A DNA stretch of 24,913 bases from a virus. The DNA lies in the IMG/VR virus record IMGVR_UViG_3300021131_000045, positions 1 through 24,913 of that record; one strand, given 5' to 3'. Shown here in pieces: positions 1 through 8,896 of this stretch; position 1 is the stretch's first letter, and the number at the start of each line of letters is the position of its first letter. A program made the position numbers and the translations under genes. Under the pieces are notes generated by a model. It was not told the DNA's origin. It did no database searches and saw only the letters and a program-made list of their open reading frames with translations.

Positions 1-704
1 GCTGCATTAGAACTTATCCAACTATTTTGAGTGGTATCAATTCCTTGAATTACTATTGTATTAGCAGATGCAGTATTTGCAACATTGAATGCTGCTTGAA
101 CGTAGCCGTTACTTACTGCTGATCTTTGAATTGTGCCATCACCAAAAGTCAGGTATGATGATGTGTTTAGGGTAATACTACTTGTAGTGACCCATGCTGT
201 AACATCATTTGCAAGTGTTCCACCTACAACAAACACGATGTTTGCATTAGCACTTGTTGTACCAAGAATCAGATTACCTTGATAACCGCTTGTTGTTGGT
301 CCTGCAACATACAGATAACCATCATATGGTCGATATGCTGAGAAAGTTGGATCAGAATAAGAAGGATTGTTGATACCTAAATCGATGTAGCTATTTGCAT
401 CTGTACCATCACTCGTTGTTGCAACATAGTCAACAGAACCAGTTCTACCAAAATTCTGCATATTTGTTTGCAAAAATCCTGCTGTATTACCTGAAAACTG
501 TGCAATAACGTTAGCTAATGTAATTGCATTATTACCAACAACCAAAGAGTTATTTGAATATAAACCTGTAGCGAGTGTTGTAGCAGTTATTTTTCCAGTT
601 GTCGGAGTACCCGATGAGAGATCAACTGCAACAAGCAAAGTATTTGCTGTATTAGAGTTAAGCTGCGGTATAGTATTTAATTCAGAAATTTTTACTGTTG
701 ACAT
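1..704 (-). CDS. Fibre-like virion structural protein, N-terminal part (cut by window edge)
   Basis: The frame is open from the ATG at 702-704 to the left edge, giving 234 codons with no stop, so the C-terminus lies outside the window. The protein starts MSTVKISELNTIPQLNSNT and continues with a segment resembling the short ISELP...LLVAVDLS...GTPTTGKIT opening found on many fibre or baseplate-attached proteins of aquatic T4-like phages. That resemblance is from memory. The rest is rich in Ser, Thr, Asn and Gly, with beta-prone stretches and a VQAAFNVANTA segment of a kind common in phage fibre shafts. It begins 3 nt after the stop of the 941-residue structural gene and is the last visible gene of the baseplate operon. 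A role as tail fibre or fibre-connector is inferred; no receptor-binding domain is visible in this part. Confidence 0.6.
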   Translation of the reverse strand, partial: MSTVKISELNTIPQLNSNTANTLLVAVDLSSGTPTTGKITATTLATGLYSNNSLVVGNNAITLANVIAQFSGNTAGFLQTNMQNFGRTGSVDYVATTSDGTDANSYIDLGINNPSYSDPTFSAYRPYDGYLYVAGPTTSGYQGNLILGTTSANANIVFVVGGTLANDVTAWVTTSSITLNTSSYLTFGDGTIQRSAVSNGYVQAAFNVANTASANTIVIQGIDTTQNSWISSNA

Positions 705-707
705 TGT

Positions 708-3533
708 TTACCCCAATAGGATAGTTCTACCATCTTCCGTTGTTAATGTTCTACCATCTTCAGTAGTCAACTCAGCAATATATATTGTTCCGAGAGGACC
801 ATAAATTTTTACACTCGATGTACTAAATGTTCTGCTGACCGACAAGAGTGAATTTGATGTTGTTGATGTAATGGCAGTATTTACTGTGATTGTTCCAGCA
901 ACAGGATTTACACCCATTACTGCAACACCATAAGTGTTTGATCCTAATTTTACCGTATCACCAGGATACACAATATCATAAAGTGGATATGCAGTATTGC
1001 TATAGTTCTTGTTATTGACAATATCATATGCACCAGTCAGTGACAGGATATTTATCACGTTTATACCAGAGTTTGCACTCACCCAAGCAACATTAGGATA
1101 TGTCAACCAAGTATTTGAAGCAACAGTGACAGTATTTAATGTTGGATTTATTGAAACAACTTCTGAACGTACATTAGGACCATTTGTAGGTGTAATTTCA
1201 ATGATGCTATTTGAAAAGACTACATTAGCAAGATTTACACCTGTACCAAGACTCTTGAAGTTTATTATATTGTTGCTTTTTGTGGTGAAATCTGTAGTAA
1301 TTGTAACATATGCACCTGTGCTAGGAAAATAATGTGCTAATGTTGTCCCAATATACACCGCATCGACAGAATGAAAATCATATTCGACGTTAGCTTTCAG
1401 TGCAAAACGACCTAAAACTTTCATTCCAGCAGGATGTATAAGATTTAGAAGTACATCTCTGTACTTTGCAATTTCTTTTTCTACAGTAATTTCATAAGTG
1501 TAATTATTGTATGTGTCACTCTGTAGAACATCAAATGAACTTGGCTGACCTCTTGTATTCAGATATTGCCCTTGACCAAGAGTAAGACCATTCAAAAATG
1601 TAGCAGTAGCTTTTGCTGATCCGTCACCGTAATTTCTGATACCGTTTGCATTATATGTACTATCATATGCGTAGTTTGCCATTGTCAGTGTTATCGATTT
1701 ACCATTGACAAGTAACGAAGATGCTGGTACAGGATTTGAATTGTAATTATATACTCTCAGAACATATACTGATTGTGTTGGATCACTATTTGGAACCAAT
1801 AAAGTTATTGAATAGACATAAGAATTATATGTTGATGTTGCATATGATGCGCCTTGATACAGTATATCTCCATTTTGTGGAAGATTTGATATTGAAACAT
1901 TTTTGACAAGAATGTCTTGTACCTTCAATGATACATTCGCAGAAGAAATGTAATCTTGCCCAGGTGTTAGTAAATTGATTGTTTGGATAGCACCAGTCTG
2001 GTTCACTGAAAGAGTGAATGTGGCACCATCTCCAAGAATGCTTGGAACGCTCAAGGATGCACCAGATGCTTGTACATTTGCGGAGCTAACTGTCACATTA
2101 GGCAATGCACTGGATCTATATCCCATACCACCCAAAGGATAACTGTGTGTCGCTACAGATGATGTGTACACATAAGCCACATTTGTAATTGCGCCTGTAG
2201 CGGAAACAGTAGTTACGATTGCATTTGCACCATAACCTGAGCCACCAGTGAATACAATCTGATCATTTGCTCTATAGCCGGTTCCAGCATTTACAATCTG
2301 AATTGGTGCTAATATTCCCAGTGATGAAAGGTACGCAGTATTGATTGCAGTATTTGCATTATCAGTAGTTATCAGAGATGCTGCTGTAACTTGTGGCACT
2401 TGTGTGATACCACTACCAAAATTGGTCAAAAGTACCGATGAAATTGGATATGCATTGAATGCTATGAAACTGAATGCATTCGCTAAAGAAGCATTTACAT
2501 TTGCAGAAGTATTAGCAGAGAAAAATGAATATCTGTTATTACCAATTGGTACATTTTGTGCTGCTGCAATACTGTTTACTGGCACCATTGTCACATTTGC
2601 AGTATTTGATGCTGCTGGATTTATAGATGCAACATATGCTGTTGCGGTAGTACCATTTACAATATTGATTGTTGTATTAGGGCTTAATCTGTAACCTTGA
2701 CCACCATTTATTACATTGATTGCTTGAATAGAACCAGCAGTTGTTGTTCCAACGGCAGCAGTAGCTCCAATAGGATTTGAAATATTTGCATTCAACCCAC
2801 CATAAATGACCACTGGATCATTTGGTTGATACAACAAACCTCTATTATTTGGATCAATATTTACTTGACCAATCTGCCCTACAACCTTTGCTCTCAATAC
2901 ATTACCATTGATTAATAAGTCTTGATTGTTGGTATCTTTGATTCTTACATATTCACCTGATTGAAACTGTCTCTCTATATTTGAAATGAACAGTTGTATT
3001 TTTGAATCAGATTTGGTAACATTTTCGATTGTAGCAAATGATTTAGATGTTTCACCAAAAACAATATAGTTCTTGGTGTTTAGAAAATTTGTGTCTGTTG
3101 TCGAAAGATTTAGGCTTTTTGGTACATACCAAATACCATCTGATGCTCGTAGAACTGCATCTTTAGTATTGAATAATTCAACATCAGTGCCATATAAAAT
3201 TCTAAACAAGAATGCATATGATGCTGGTGTACCTTTGCTTTGATACAGTTCTTTTGCAATCTTGATTACTTTTCTTTTGTCTGCCAGTATATTTTGTGGA
3301 AAATATGACATGAAATCATTCACAAAATACTGCAAGAATTGTTCTGATGTTGTGTCAACATCAATATTCGTCAATATACTTTTTGTAACATCCAATACAT
3401 TGTTTTGTTGTTCCAACCATTCATAGTATGCCTGAAGAAAAAGAACAAAATTTCCATACGCAGGATCTTCACTAATAAATTTAGGAAGTTGGTATGGAAC
3501 AAGTAGCGAAGTTTTTTGATTACTTTGTATCAT
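708..3533 (-). CDS. Large T4-like baseplate wedge/virion structural protein (941 aa) with Gly-Tyr repeats
   Basis: The first ~140 residues are a compact, probably helical domain (LVPYQLPKFISEDP..., QAYYEWLEQQ, LADKRKVIKIAKELYQSKGT, ASDGIWYVPKSL) that I recognise as the conserved head of a large structural protein following gp6 in aquatic T4-like phages. The exact T4 equivalent is uncertain. The middle consists of beta-rich repeats built around NGGQGYR (~residue 278), NFGSGI (~372), NAGTGYR (~417) and TPGQDY (~524). A further segment near 690-720 (KYRDVLLNLIHPAGMKVLGRF) looks like another folded domain. The C-terminus carries TTEDGRT twice in a row. The gene starts 4 nt after gp6 ends, so it is probably a wedge component translated with gp6. 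It is not recognisable as T4 gp7 or gp8 by sequence alone. Confidence 0.72.
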   Translation of the reverse strand: MIQSNQKTSLLVPYQLPKFISEDPAYGNFVLFLQAYYEWLEQQNNVLDVTKSILTNIDVDTTSEQFLQYFVNDFMSYFPQNILADKRKVIKIAKELYQSKGTPASYAFLFRILYGTDVELFNTKDAVLRASDGIWYVPKSLNLSTTDTNFLNTKNYIVFGETSKSFATIENVTKSDSKIQLFISNIERQFQSGEYVRIKDTNNQDLLINGNVLRAKVVGQIGQVNIDPNNRGLLYQPNDPVVIYGGLNANISNPIGATAAVGTTTAGSIQAINVINGGQGYRLSPNTTINIVNGTTATAYVASINPAASNTANVTMVPVNSIAAAQNVPIGNNRYSFFSANTSANVNASLANAFSFIAFNAYPISSVLLTNFGSGITQVPQVTAASLITTDNANTAINTAYLSSLGILAPIQIVNAGTGYRANDQIVFTGGSGYGANAIVTTVSATGAITNVAYVYTSSVATHSYPLGGMGYRSSALPNVTVSSANVQASGASLSVPSILGDGATFTLSVNQTGAIQTINLLTPGQDYISSANVSLKVQDILVKNVSISNLPQNGDILYQGASYATSTYNSYVYSITLLVPNSDPTQSVYVLRVYNYNSNPVPASSLLVNGKSITLTMANYAYDSTYNANGIRNYGDGSAKATATFLNGLTLGQGQYLNTRGQPSSFDVLQSDTYNNYTYEITVEKEIAKYRDVLLNLIHPAGMKVLGRFALKANVEYDFHSVDAVYIGTTLAHYFPSTGAYVTITTDFTTKSNNIINFKSLGTGVNLANVVFSNSIIEITPTNGPNVRSEVVSINPTLNTVTVASNTWLTYPNVAWVSANSGINVINILSLTGAYDIVNNKNYSNTAYPLYDIVYPGDTVKLGSNTYGVAVMGVNPVAGTITVNTAITSTTSNSLLSVSRTFSTSSVKIYGPLGTIYIAELTTEDGRTLTTEDGRTILLG

Positions 3534-3537
3534 TTAC

Positions 3538-5610
3538 TTAATTTTTCTTTGCATTGACGGTTACATTAACTGCCACAGAATCATAAGGATCAATTGATAT
3601 GATATTATTGAACGTCGATGATATCAAAGTTGTTGTAGGTTTAACAGAAACCGTCAACTCACCTAAATCATTATCAACTGATACTGGTGAAATATTAGTC
3701 AATGTTACTACACCATTCAAGTAATCAATTGTTCCAGCACTATTTGAAAGTATGACTTTACCTTTTGTTGGATCATTGTAATAACTTCTGATAGTGCCGT
3801 ATTGGCCCTGTAAGTTGACTACGACTGATGCACCAGTTCCTGAAGTATCTCCTGTAACAGGTACAACTGTTGCTATCGCTGTTGTATATCCTACACCTGC
3901 ATTAGTTACGGTAATGCTGTTTAATGCTCCATTTACGATAGTTGCAGTTGCAGTGGCGCCAGTACCATCACCATCGATGACAACGCTTGGAGTGCTTGTA
4001 TAATTGTATCCTTGCGTAACGATTGATATTGATTCTACACCATTAGTTGTTGTTGGCACTTCTTCAAAATATACACCAGAGATTGTATTTGCTGAATTAT
4101 TTGGATTAACAATTGAAATATCAGGATATGTTGTCAATGAACTTCCATACAAACCACGTTGCAGTGGTGTGTTATAATACATGTTGTATGTAGAACTCTG
4201 ATTCAATAAAGGATAAATTTTCTTTTGAATGTTGATAGTAAAATCTGAAGAAACTATAGAACTATCGGTTGAATTGATTGCACTCAACAAATCATATGAA
4301 CTGAATGTTGAATTGAATGTGTTCAAATTATTCAATGAATAAGCATAAATTGAATTCTGAATTGCTGTTTGCAATGAACTTGCTGATAGATTTGTTTGTG
4401 ATGTTTGATAAATTACATCTGCATTCACTTGAATGAATGTATAGTTTGGATCAATAATCGTAGGTTCTAAAGTTATCACACTGATAGGTTTGATTACCTG
4501 CTCAAGGATAAGATTCTTTTGTGCTGTTGTTAAGTTGTATGCACCTGCTGGTTTCAGTGAAATGAATACTTGCCCATAAACTGGAGGATTGTTTTCTTCT
4601 CCGCCCCAAACCGAAACAGCATCAAAAGGTATACCTAAATTGTTTTGTTGAATCGCAGTAATGTAATCATTCTTGCTTACTGCACGACCTTGGGCTGCAA
4701 AAGCCTTAGGTGCTTGAAATTTGATAGAGTCTATTGATTCTTTGTCTGTTCCCTGAGATGCTTGCTGGTAAGTGGTCACAACTTGCCCTGTACCACCAAC
4801 GGAATCCATAATAACAAAGCTATTGGCTAAACCGCCGGCTGAACCTTTTGTTGAAATATAAGTTACATTGACAATATTTTGGTCAGATAATTGATTACCT
4901 AAAACACCATCTCCAAAGTATATTTGATAGTTACCATCAATAGCTTCTTGAAGGAAATATACAGTTGATGTTGAATCTAATGCAAGATAATCTGTAGTTG
5001 GAGTGTATACTTGTACACTGCTGTTTGAAATTGATTGTTGAACAGTAACATAAAGTGTAGTAGTATCAATATTTGGATCAGGAATTTCAAAGATGCAACT
5101 TGGATTTGTTGTTGTATCTACAGTAAACTTGTAAGACTGTTTTGTTCCTTGTTTGATCTCTATTGCATTGAAATTTGCTTGCCCATTGACTACTGGAGCA
5201 GTTGTGGTTTCTGTTGTCACATAGTTGTAGTTGATACCATTGATAGCTTCAGACAAGAAGTTGGTATACTGTGGAAGAGTCAATGTCGATGTACTTACGC
5301 CACTGAATGCAATATTGATAAGTGCAGTAGCACCAATTGCAGAAAGTGGAACATAATTCATGAGTTTTGCGTGTGAGATGACCGATGATCTTTGCAACGC
5401 AGAATCAAGAAACATTTCATTTGAAACCATGTTCAAATAGAAACTGTTGTACATTGTATTGTATGCAAGAACGTCCAGCAAAGTGGACATTGCTGAACCA
5501 GTGAAATTGTAATCTTTAAAGGTGTTCTGTGATTGCAGATAATTGATAAAATTCTGCTTGATACCCGAAAAATCTAAACTAGCGACTTGAATGTTGGTAT
5601 TAGATGCCAT
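3538..5610 (-). CDS. 6: Baseplate wedge protein gp6
   Basis: The N-terminus (SLDFSGIKQNFINYLQSQ, FKDYNFTGSAMSTLLDVLAY, NSFYLNMVSNEMFLDSALQR) is the hallmark of the T4 gp6/P2 gpJ-type baseplate wedge family. gp6 forms the ring that joins the six wedges. The 690-residue length is close to T4 gp6 (660). A segment around residues 300-345 (GTDKESIDSIKFQAPKAFAAQGRAVSKNDY) is the conserved gpJ-like core. The C-terminal third carries an extra beta-rich insertion with Gly-Tyr repeats (TQGYNYTSTPSVVIDGDGTG, then NAGVGYTTA) related to those in the next gene. The start overlaps the gp25 stop in a TAATG arrangement, so translation is probably coupled. Confidence 0.93.
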   Translation of the reverse strand: MASNTNIQVASLDFSGIKQNFINYLQSQNTFKDYNFTGSAMSTLLDVLAYNTMYNSFYLNMVSNEMFLDSALQRSSVISHAKLMNYVPLSAIGATALINIAFSGVSTSTLTLPQYTNFLSEAINGINYNYVTTETTTAPVVNGQANFNAIEIKQGTKQSYKFTVDTTTNPSCIFEIPDPNIDTTTLYVTVQQSISNSSVQVYTPTTDYLALDSTSTVYFLQEAIDGNYQIYFGDGVLGNQLSDQNIVNVTYISTKGSAGGLANSFVIMDSVGGTGQVVTTYQQASQGTDKESIDSIKFQAPKAFAAQGRAVSKNDYITAIQQNNLGIPFDAVSVWGGEENNPPVYGQVFISLKPAGAYNLTTAQKNLILEQVIKPISVITLEPTIIDPNYTFIQVNADVIYQTSQTNLSASSLQTAIQNSIYAYSLNNLNTFNSTFSSYDLLSAINSTDSSIVSSDFTINIQKKIYPLLNQSSTYNMYYNTPLQRGLYGSSLTTYPDISIVNPNNSANTISGVYFEEVPTTTNGVESISIVTQGYNYTSTPSVVIDGDGTGATATATIVNGALNSITVTNAGVGYTTAIATVVPVTGDTSGTGASVVVNLQGQYGTIRSYYNDPTKGKVILSNSAGTIDYLNGVVTLTNISPVSVDNDLGELTVSVKPTTTLISSTFNNIISIDPYDSVAVNVTVNAKKN

Positions 5611-6002
5611 TATCTGGACCTTTGAAGAAGAAGATTTACATTTGTTGCCTGTGTATTATTACCAATGTATACACTCAAAAATACACTAAACCCATTACCA
5701 TCATTAGTTACTGTTACCTGTATTGTATTGATTGACACTCTTGGTTCAAAGTTAGTCAAAACATTTCTAATTTCATCTGCAATAATGCTTGCAGTAATTT
5801 GTGTTGCTGGTTCAAACAATAGTGCATTCAGATTAGAACCAACTGTTGGTTGAAATGGTCTTTCATAAAAGTTAGTCAATAACAGATTTCTTACGGAAGA
5901 AACGACTGCTTGGTCATCATAACGCAAAGCAACATCTCCACTGCCTGGCAGTTTATTGAATGTCAGGTCTAAATCTGAGTATATTTTCTGTAAATTTGCC
6001 AT
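5610..6002 (-). CDS. 25: Baseplate wedge protein gp25
   Basis: A 130-residue protein with the gp25/GPW family pattern: SDLDLTFNKLPGSGDVALRYD at the N-terminus, VVSSVRNLLLTNFYERPFQP in the middle, and IADEIRNVLTNFEPRVSINTIQV near the end. T4 gp25 is 132 residues and sits at the inner wedge core next to gp6 and gp53, where it links to the sheath. The gp25-gp6 pair is conserved across contractile tails and is kept here with a 1-nt overlap. The family was once called lysozyme-like, but no peptidoglycan hydrolysis should be assumed. Identification is secure from motif, length and position. Confidence 0.95.
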   Translation of the reverse strand: MANLQKIYSDLDLTFNKLPGSGDVALRYDDQAVVSSVRNLLLTNFYERPFQPTVGSNLNALLFEPATQITASIIADEIRNVLTNFEPRVSINTIQVTVTNDGNGFSVFLSVYIGNNTQATNVNLLLQRSR

Positions 6003-6009
6003 GTGATAT

Positions 6010-6804
6010 TTATGAGTTTAGTTTAGCAACAAATGCTGGTGTCCCTATCACATTTTTAATTAAATAATTACTTGTTCCACCCATGTTGTTGAATTGCATC
6101 AAGAAACCATAATCTTGTGACACTTGTACTGAATTTTGATAGAAAGACCAATCTGCTGTTCGTCTGGTATCTAATATGGATGCAGTATTTGTACAATAGT
6201 TTGTGATGTTCACGATTTCTGAATTTGAAATATTGGGTATAGCATTAGCTGTCATTTCTGTTGCATAATATGTCAATTGTATGGTGTTAGCTTGCAGAAT
6301 ATCTGGTATGAATAGACTTGTAAAGCTACCGAGAATTGGTGTAGTATCTGTCAGTGTATTTGCACCATCAGTCTTTGAAATTGTCAGAAAGTTTTGCAAT
6401 CCTATTGATGATGCTGTACTATAAGATGGAACATTTGGATTTGAAACAGTAGTAATACCTGAAATATTATCTGTATGTGACTTGAAACTATTCAAAGAGA
6501 TGATGAGGTTGTTTCCTGCATTAGCTAATGATGCATAATTATTACTATTAGCCGATATTGCTGCATTCACAATTGTGATAGTAGAACTCAACATACTAGC
6601 TAAATTGCTTGCTGTTGGATTATACAGATAGTTTGTCTTTACAATACCTCCAGCCGCAAGGTCTGTTTTCAACCAATTGGAAACTGGAGGTGTACTGTTG
6701 GCTATAGTAGCCATTGTATTTGCTGCACCTGAACTTGGATTGGCAGCATTTCCAAAACGTTTAGTATCAAAATTGTAACCTAAGCGTGAATAAACTGTTG
6801 TCAT
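6010..6804 (-). CDS. Unrecognised baseplate-operon protein (264 aa)
   Basis: I do not recognise this family. It lies between the gp5-type spike and gp25 in a block with gaps under 10 nt, and starts after an AGGATTATATT leader nearly identical to those of the two genes upstream, so it is almost certainly a late virion or tail-assembly protein. The sequence begins MTTVYSRLGYNFDTKRFG and contains Ser/Asn/Ala-rich stretches with predicted helix (NLASMLSSTITIVNAAI) and a C-terminal segment TRRTADWSFYQNSVQVSQDY followed by NNMGGTSNYLIKNVIGTPAF. There is no signal peptide, membrane segment or catalytic motif. Its position next to the spike suggests a hub- or wedge-associated part, which is inference. 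Confidence 0.7.
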   Translation of the reverse strand: MTTVYSRLGYNFDTKRFGNAANPSSGAANTMATIANSTPPVSNWLKTDLAAGGIVKTNYLYNPTASNLASMLSSTITIVNAAISANSNNYASLANAGNNLIISLNSFKSHTDNISGITTVSNPNVPSYSTASSIGLQNFLTISKTDGANTLTDTTPILGSFTSLFIPDILQANTIQLTYYATEMTANAIPNISNSEIVNITNYCTNTASILDTRRTADWSFYQNSVQVSQDYGFLMQFNNMGGTSNYLIKNVIGTPAFVAKLNS

Positions 6805-6813
6805 AATATAATC

Positions 6814-7662
6814 CTAAGGAAGAGGCATCATTGGTATTGGTGTTGACGTTGGTCCAGTTGGAGCAATATGTATATGACTGTCAAAGACTGATCGGACCAA
6901 AGGTACGCCACCCATTGGGTCTAAAAGCATAGAACCATATGTCATCGTAGAACCGATAATTAGAGGAGAAATAACATCCATCGATGACATGATGGAACCA
7001 GGAGAAGCAATTGGTAAACCAGCAGAAACACCTCCCGTTAGTGTGACAAAACCCAATATACCTGCACTCATTCCTGTTGCTGCATCAACTCGACCAGTTG
7101 AAGTGATCTGATCAGCAGTGATTGATCCTTTTACCTCAACATCAGAATTCATCATTACATGATCACCTGCTTGAATGTTCAAACTTCCTGTTGCAGATGC
7201 GCCGGCAGAAATTGACATATCACCTAGACATGTAATACGGGCTAATCCTTCTATGGTTTGTGAGAAATTGCCTTTGATATGTTGTTCTACATTCCCATCA
7301 ATTTCTTCAATTTTATCGCCTTTCACATTCAAATATGCGTCACCATATACAGTAATGTTAAGTTTCTTTGCTTTATTACCATCATCAATACCAATTTGAA
7401 TATTGTTATCACCTAAAACAATATGATATCCATCACCAAAAATCTTATGCACCTCATCGCCGTTTGGATGCATCTCAATGAAAGTGTTTGATCTATGTTG
7501 AAGTCTGATTCTTTCGCGTGTTGGAGTGTCATCCATCTCAAGTGAATGACCTCCCTTTGTGTGTGCTATTACATTGTTGTATGGATAAATTGGTGGATAA
7601 TCAGTGTTTGCTGCTGATTCTGGTTCTGTCCATGCAGTTACGAAACTTGGTTTATCTGACAT
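6814..7662 (-). CDS. 5: gp5-type central spike (beta-helix needle) with metal-binding tip, no lysozyme domain
   Basis: Residues ~35-150 read GGHSLEMDDTPTRERIRLQH, then TFIEMHPNGDEVHKIFGDGY and further short repeats (YLNVKGDKIEEIDGNVEQHI), the pattern of the gp5/VgrG C-terminal triple-stranded beta-helix. The last residues hold a His-x-His pair (263 and 265) followed by APTGPTSTP, resembling the iron-binding HxH apex of P2 gpV and phi92 gp138, where three chains supply six histidines. T4 gp5 also has an OB-fold and a lysozyme domain. Here the OB-fold is a separate gene at 8592-8894 and no lysozyme domain appears. The protein probably trimerises into the membrane-piercing needle at the hub centre. 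The spike call is firm; the metal site is inferred. Confidence 0.88.
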   Translation of the reverse strand: MSDKPSFVTAWTEPESAANTDYPPIYPYNNVIAHTKGGHSLEMDDTPTRERIRLQHRSNTFIEMHPNGDEVHKIFGDGYHIVLGDNNIQIGIDDGNKAKKLNITVYGDAYLNVKGDKIEEIDGNVEQHIKGNFSQTIEGLARITCLGDMSISAGASATGSLNIQAGDHVMMNSDVEVKGSITADQITSTGRVDAATGMSAGILGFVTLTGGVSAGLPIASPGSIMSSMDVISPLIIGSTMTYGSMLLDPMGGVPLVRSVFDSHIHIAPTGPTSTPIPMMPLP

Positions 7663-7671
7663 TATATAATC

Positions 7672-8583
7672 CTAGGGCATTGGTGCTGGTTGTCCAGCAT
7701 TGGCAATATAACTATTATTGTTTGATGACCAGCTACTTATAACATCTGATATACTATTTGCAGAAGTAGAATTTGGTGAACCTATTACATTGATAACACT
7801 ACCAGGTAATGAATTATTTACACTTGATATTGATGATTGTAGTTGTGATATGTTTTGTGTAACAGAAGTTGAAAATTGTTGAGCAAGTATTTGTGCTTGA
7901 CCAACTGTTTGATTCTGTAAGTTTGCGGGCAAAGTCTGTAATGAAGTTGCAATTGATTTGAATGAGTTTTGAAAATTTGCTAAACAATTTTGAAGTAGTT
8001 GTTTAATTTTATCAGGTAAACTTTTGATCCAATTGATTAATTGAATGATTTGTTGTGCAAGAAATACCCATGTCAATACATCTTCTACTTGTTGTGCTGC
8101 CCATTTTATCCAATAATTTATCTCTCTCAAGTATTTTTTTGCAATTGTTATATTTAAAGAAAATTGCCCTGATGGATCAAAACTTAATGCCGTAATAATT
8201 GTATTGATTACGGCTCTCAATTCTTTCATCGCAGCCTGTGTTAATTGAGCGAGTTTAGCGGCCGCAGCCAGTTTTGCATTAGAGATTGCTTGCATCAACG
8301 CTGCATCTGGTAAAACAAAACCACCCAAATCAAAGTTGACACCAAAAATAAACTTGAAATCACAAACGTGTGATAGTTGACCATTCATTGCATTGATAGC
8401 TGAACCTGGAAGATAACCTCTAGATAATTGTGAGGTTGTTTGTACGCCAGGTTTATCAAATAGTGCTGAATAAGGTGAACCAGGTGGAAATACCGCTACA
8501 ATCGACCCATTAATTATTTCAGTGTTAGCCAAATTGACTGAATTGACAGTAATTCCTGTAGTTAATGAGTTTGATGATGGCAT
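7672..8583 (-). CDS. Helix-rich protein encoded between the two halves of gp5 (303 aa)
   Basis: The family is not recognised. The first ~90 residues include VAVFPPGSPYSALFDKPG and a segment with HVCDFKFIFGVNFDLGGFVLP. Residues ~93-235 are strongly helical and amphipathic, with long Ala/Leu/Gln/Ile runs (NAKLAAAAKLAQLTQAAMKE, WVFLAQQIIQLINWIKSLPD), and the tail is Ser/Asn-rich. Hydrophobic faces rather than clean membrane spans are seen. The gene sits precisely between the gp5 OB-fold gene and the spike gene with gaps of about 10 nt, which points to a hub protein that works with the needle: an adaptor, a plug, or a factor delivered ahead of the DNA. It has no sequence feature of a lysozyme. 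Function is inference from location. Confidence 0.72.
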   Translation of the reverse strand: MPSSNSLTTGITVNSVNLANTEIINGSIVAVFPPGSPYSALFDKPGVQTTSQLSRGYLPGSAINAMNGQLSHVCDFKFIFGVNFDLGGFVLPDAALMQAISNAKLAAAAKLAQLTQAAMKELRAVINTIITALSFDPSGQFSLNITIAKKYLREINYWIKWAAQQVEDVLTWVFLAQQIIQLINWIKSLPDKIKQLLQNCLANFQNSFKSIATSLQTLPANLQNQTVGQAQILAQQFSTSVTQNISQLQSSISSVNNSLPGSVINVIGSPNSTSANSISDVISSWSSNNNSYIANAGQPAPMP

Positions 8584-8591
8584 TGTATAAC

Positions 8592-8894
8592 CTATTGTGT
8601 TTTAGAAAAGAATGCAGGTATTCTTCCTAGCATCATTGGAAATTGTCCACTTTCTCCGTCCATAAAGAAACCTAGTACCCATTCTTTTAATTCTGGTGGA
8701 GAGAAACTATTTGGATTATTTAGTGGGTAAACCGCTTGCGCCCAAGGTAGTTCTACATCAGGTATCGTATCTGCGTGCCAGCCAAAAATTCTTACCTGAC
8801 AACGACCAATGCCCAATGAATCAGCATTGTTGACAACTTCACCTACCCACCATACAAAACCATTAAGCCCTGCAAAATTATTTACTGTTTTCAT
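8592..8894 (-). CDS. 5: gp5 N-terminal OB-fold domain as a stand-alone baseplate hub protein
   Basis: About 100 residues (FVWWVGEVVNN..., GRCQVRIFGWH, VELPWAQAVYPLNNP, EWVLGFFMDGESGQFPMMLGRIP), which is the OB-fold domain at the N-terminus of T4 gp5 and the gpV/VgrG group that seats the spike on the gp27 ring. T4 gp5 is 575 residues; this protein ends right after the OB fold. I place the start at the ATG at 8892-8894 (MKTVNNFAGLNG). The longer frame would begin at a TTG inside the gp27 gene. The ATG lies 2 nt past the gp27 stop, so coupling with gp27 is likely. The rest of gp5 is encoded downstream at 6814-7662. Confidence 0.88.
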   Translation of the reverse strand: MKTVNNFAGLNGFVWWVGEVVNNADSLGIGRCQVRIFGWHADTIPDVELPWAQAVYPLNNPNSFSPPELKEWVLGFFMDGESGQFPMMLGRIPAFFSKTQ

Positions 8895-8896
8895 GA

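Noticed and set aside
1009-2694. Plus-strand open frames of 61-117 codons across the baseplate operon
   Set aside because: They lie opposite long recognised genes, are hydrophobic antisense translations and have no ribosome-binding sites.
6007-6014. CATAAATA box on the minus strand upstream of gp25
   Set aside because: Only 4 nt separate it from the gp25 start codon and it overlaps the stop of the preceding gene; a transcript would lack a leader.
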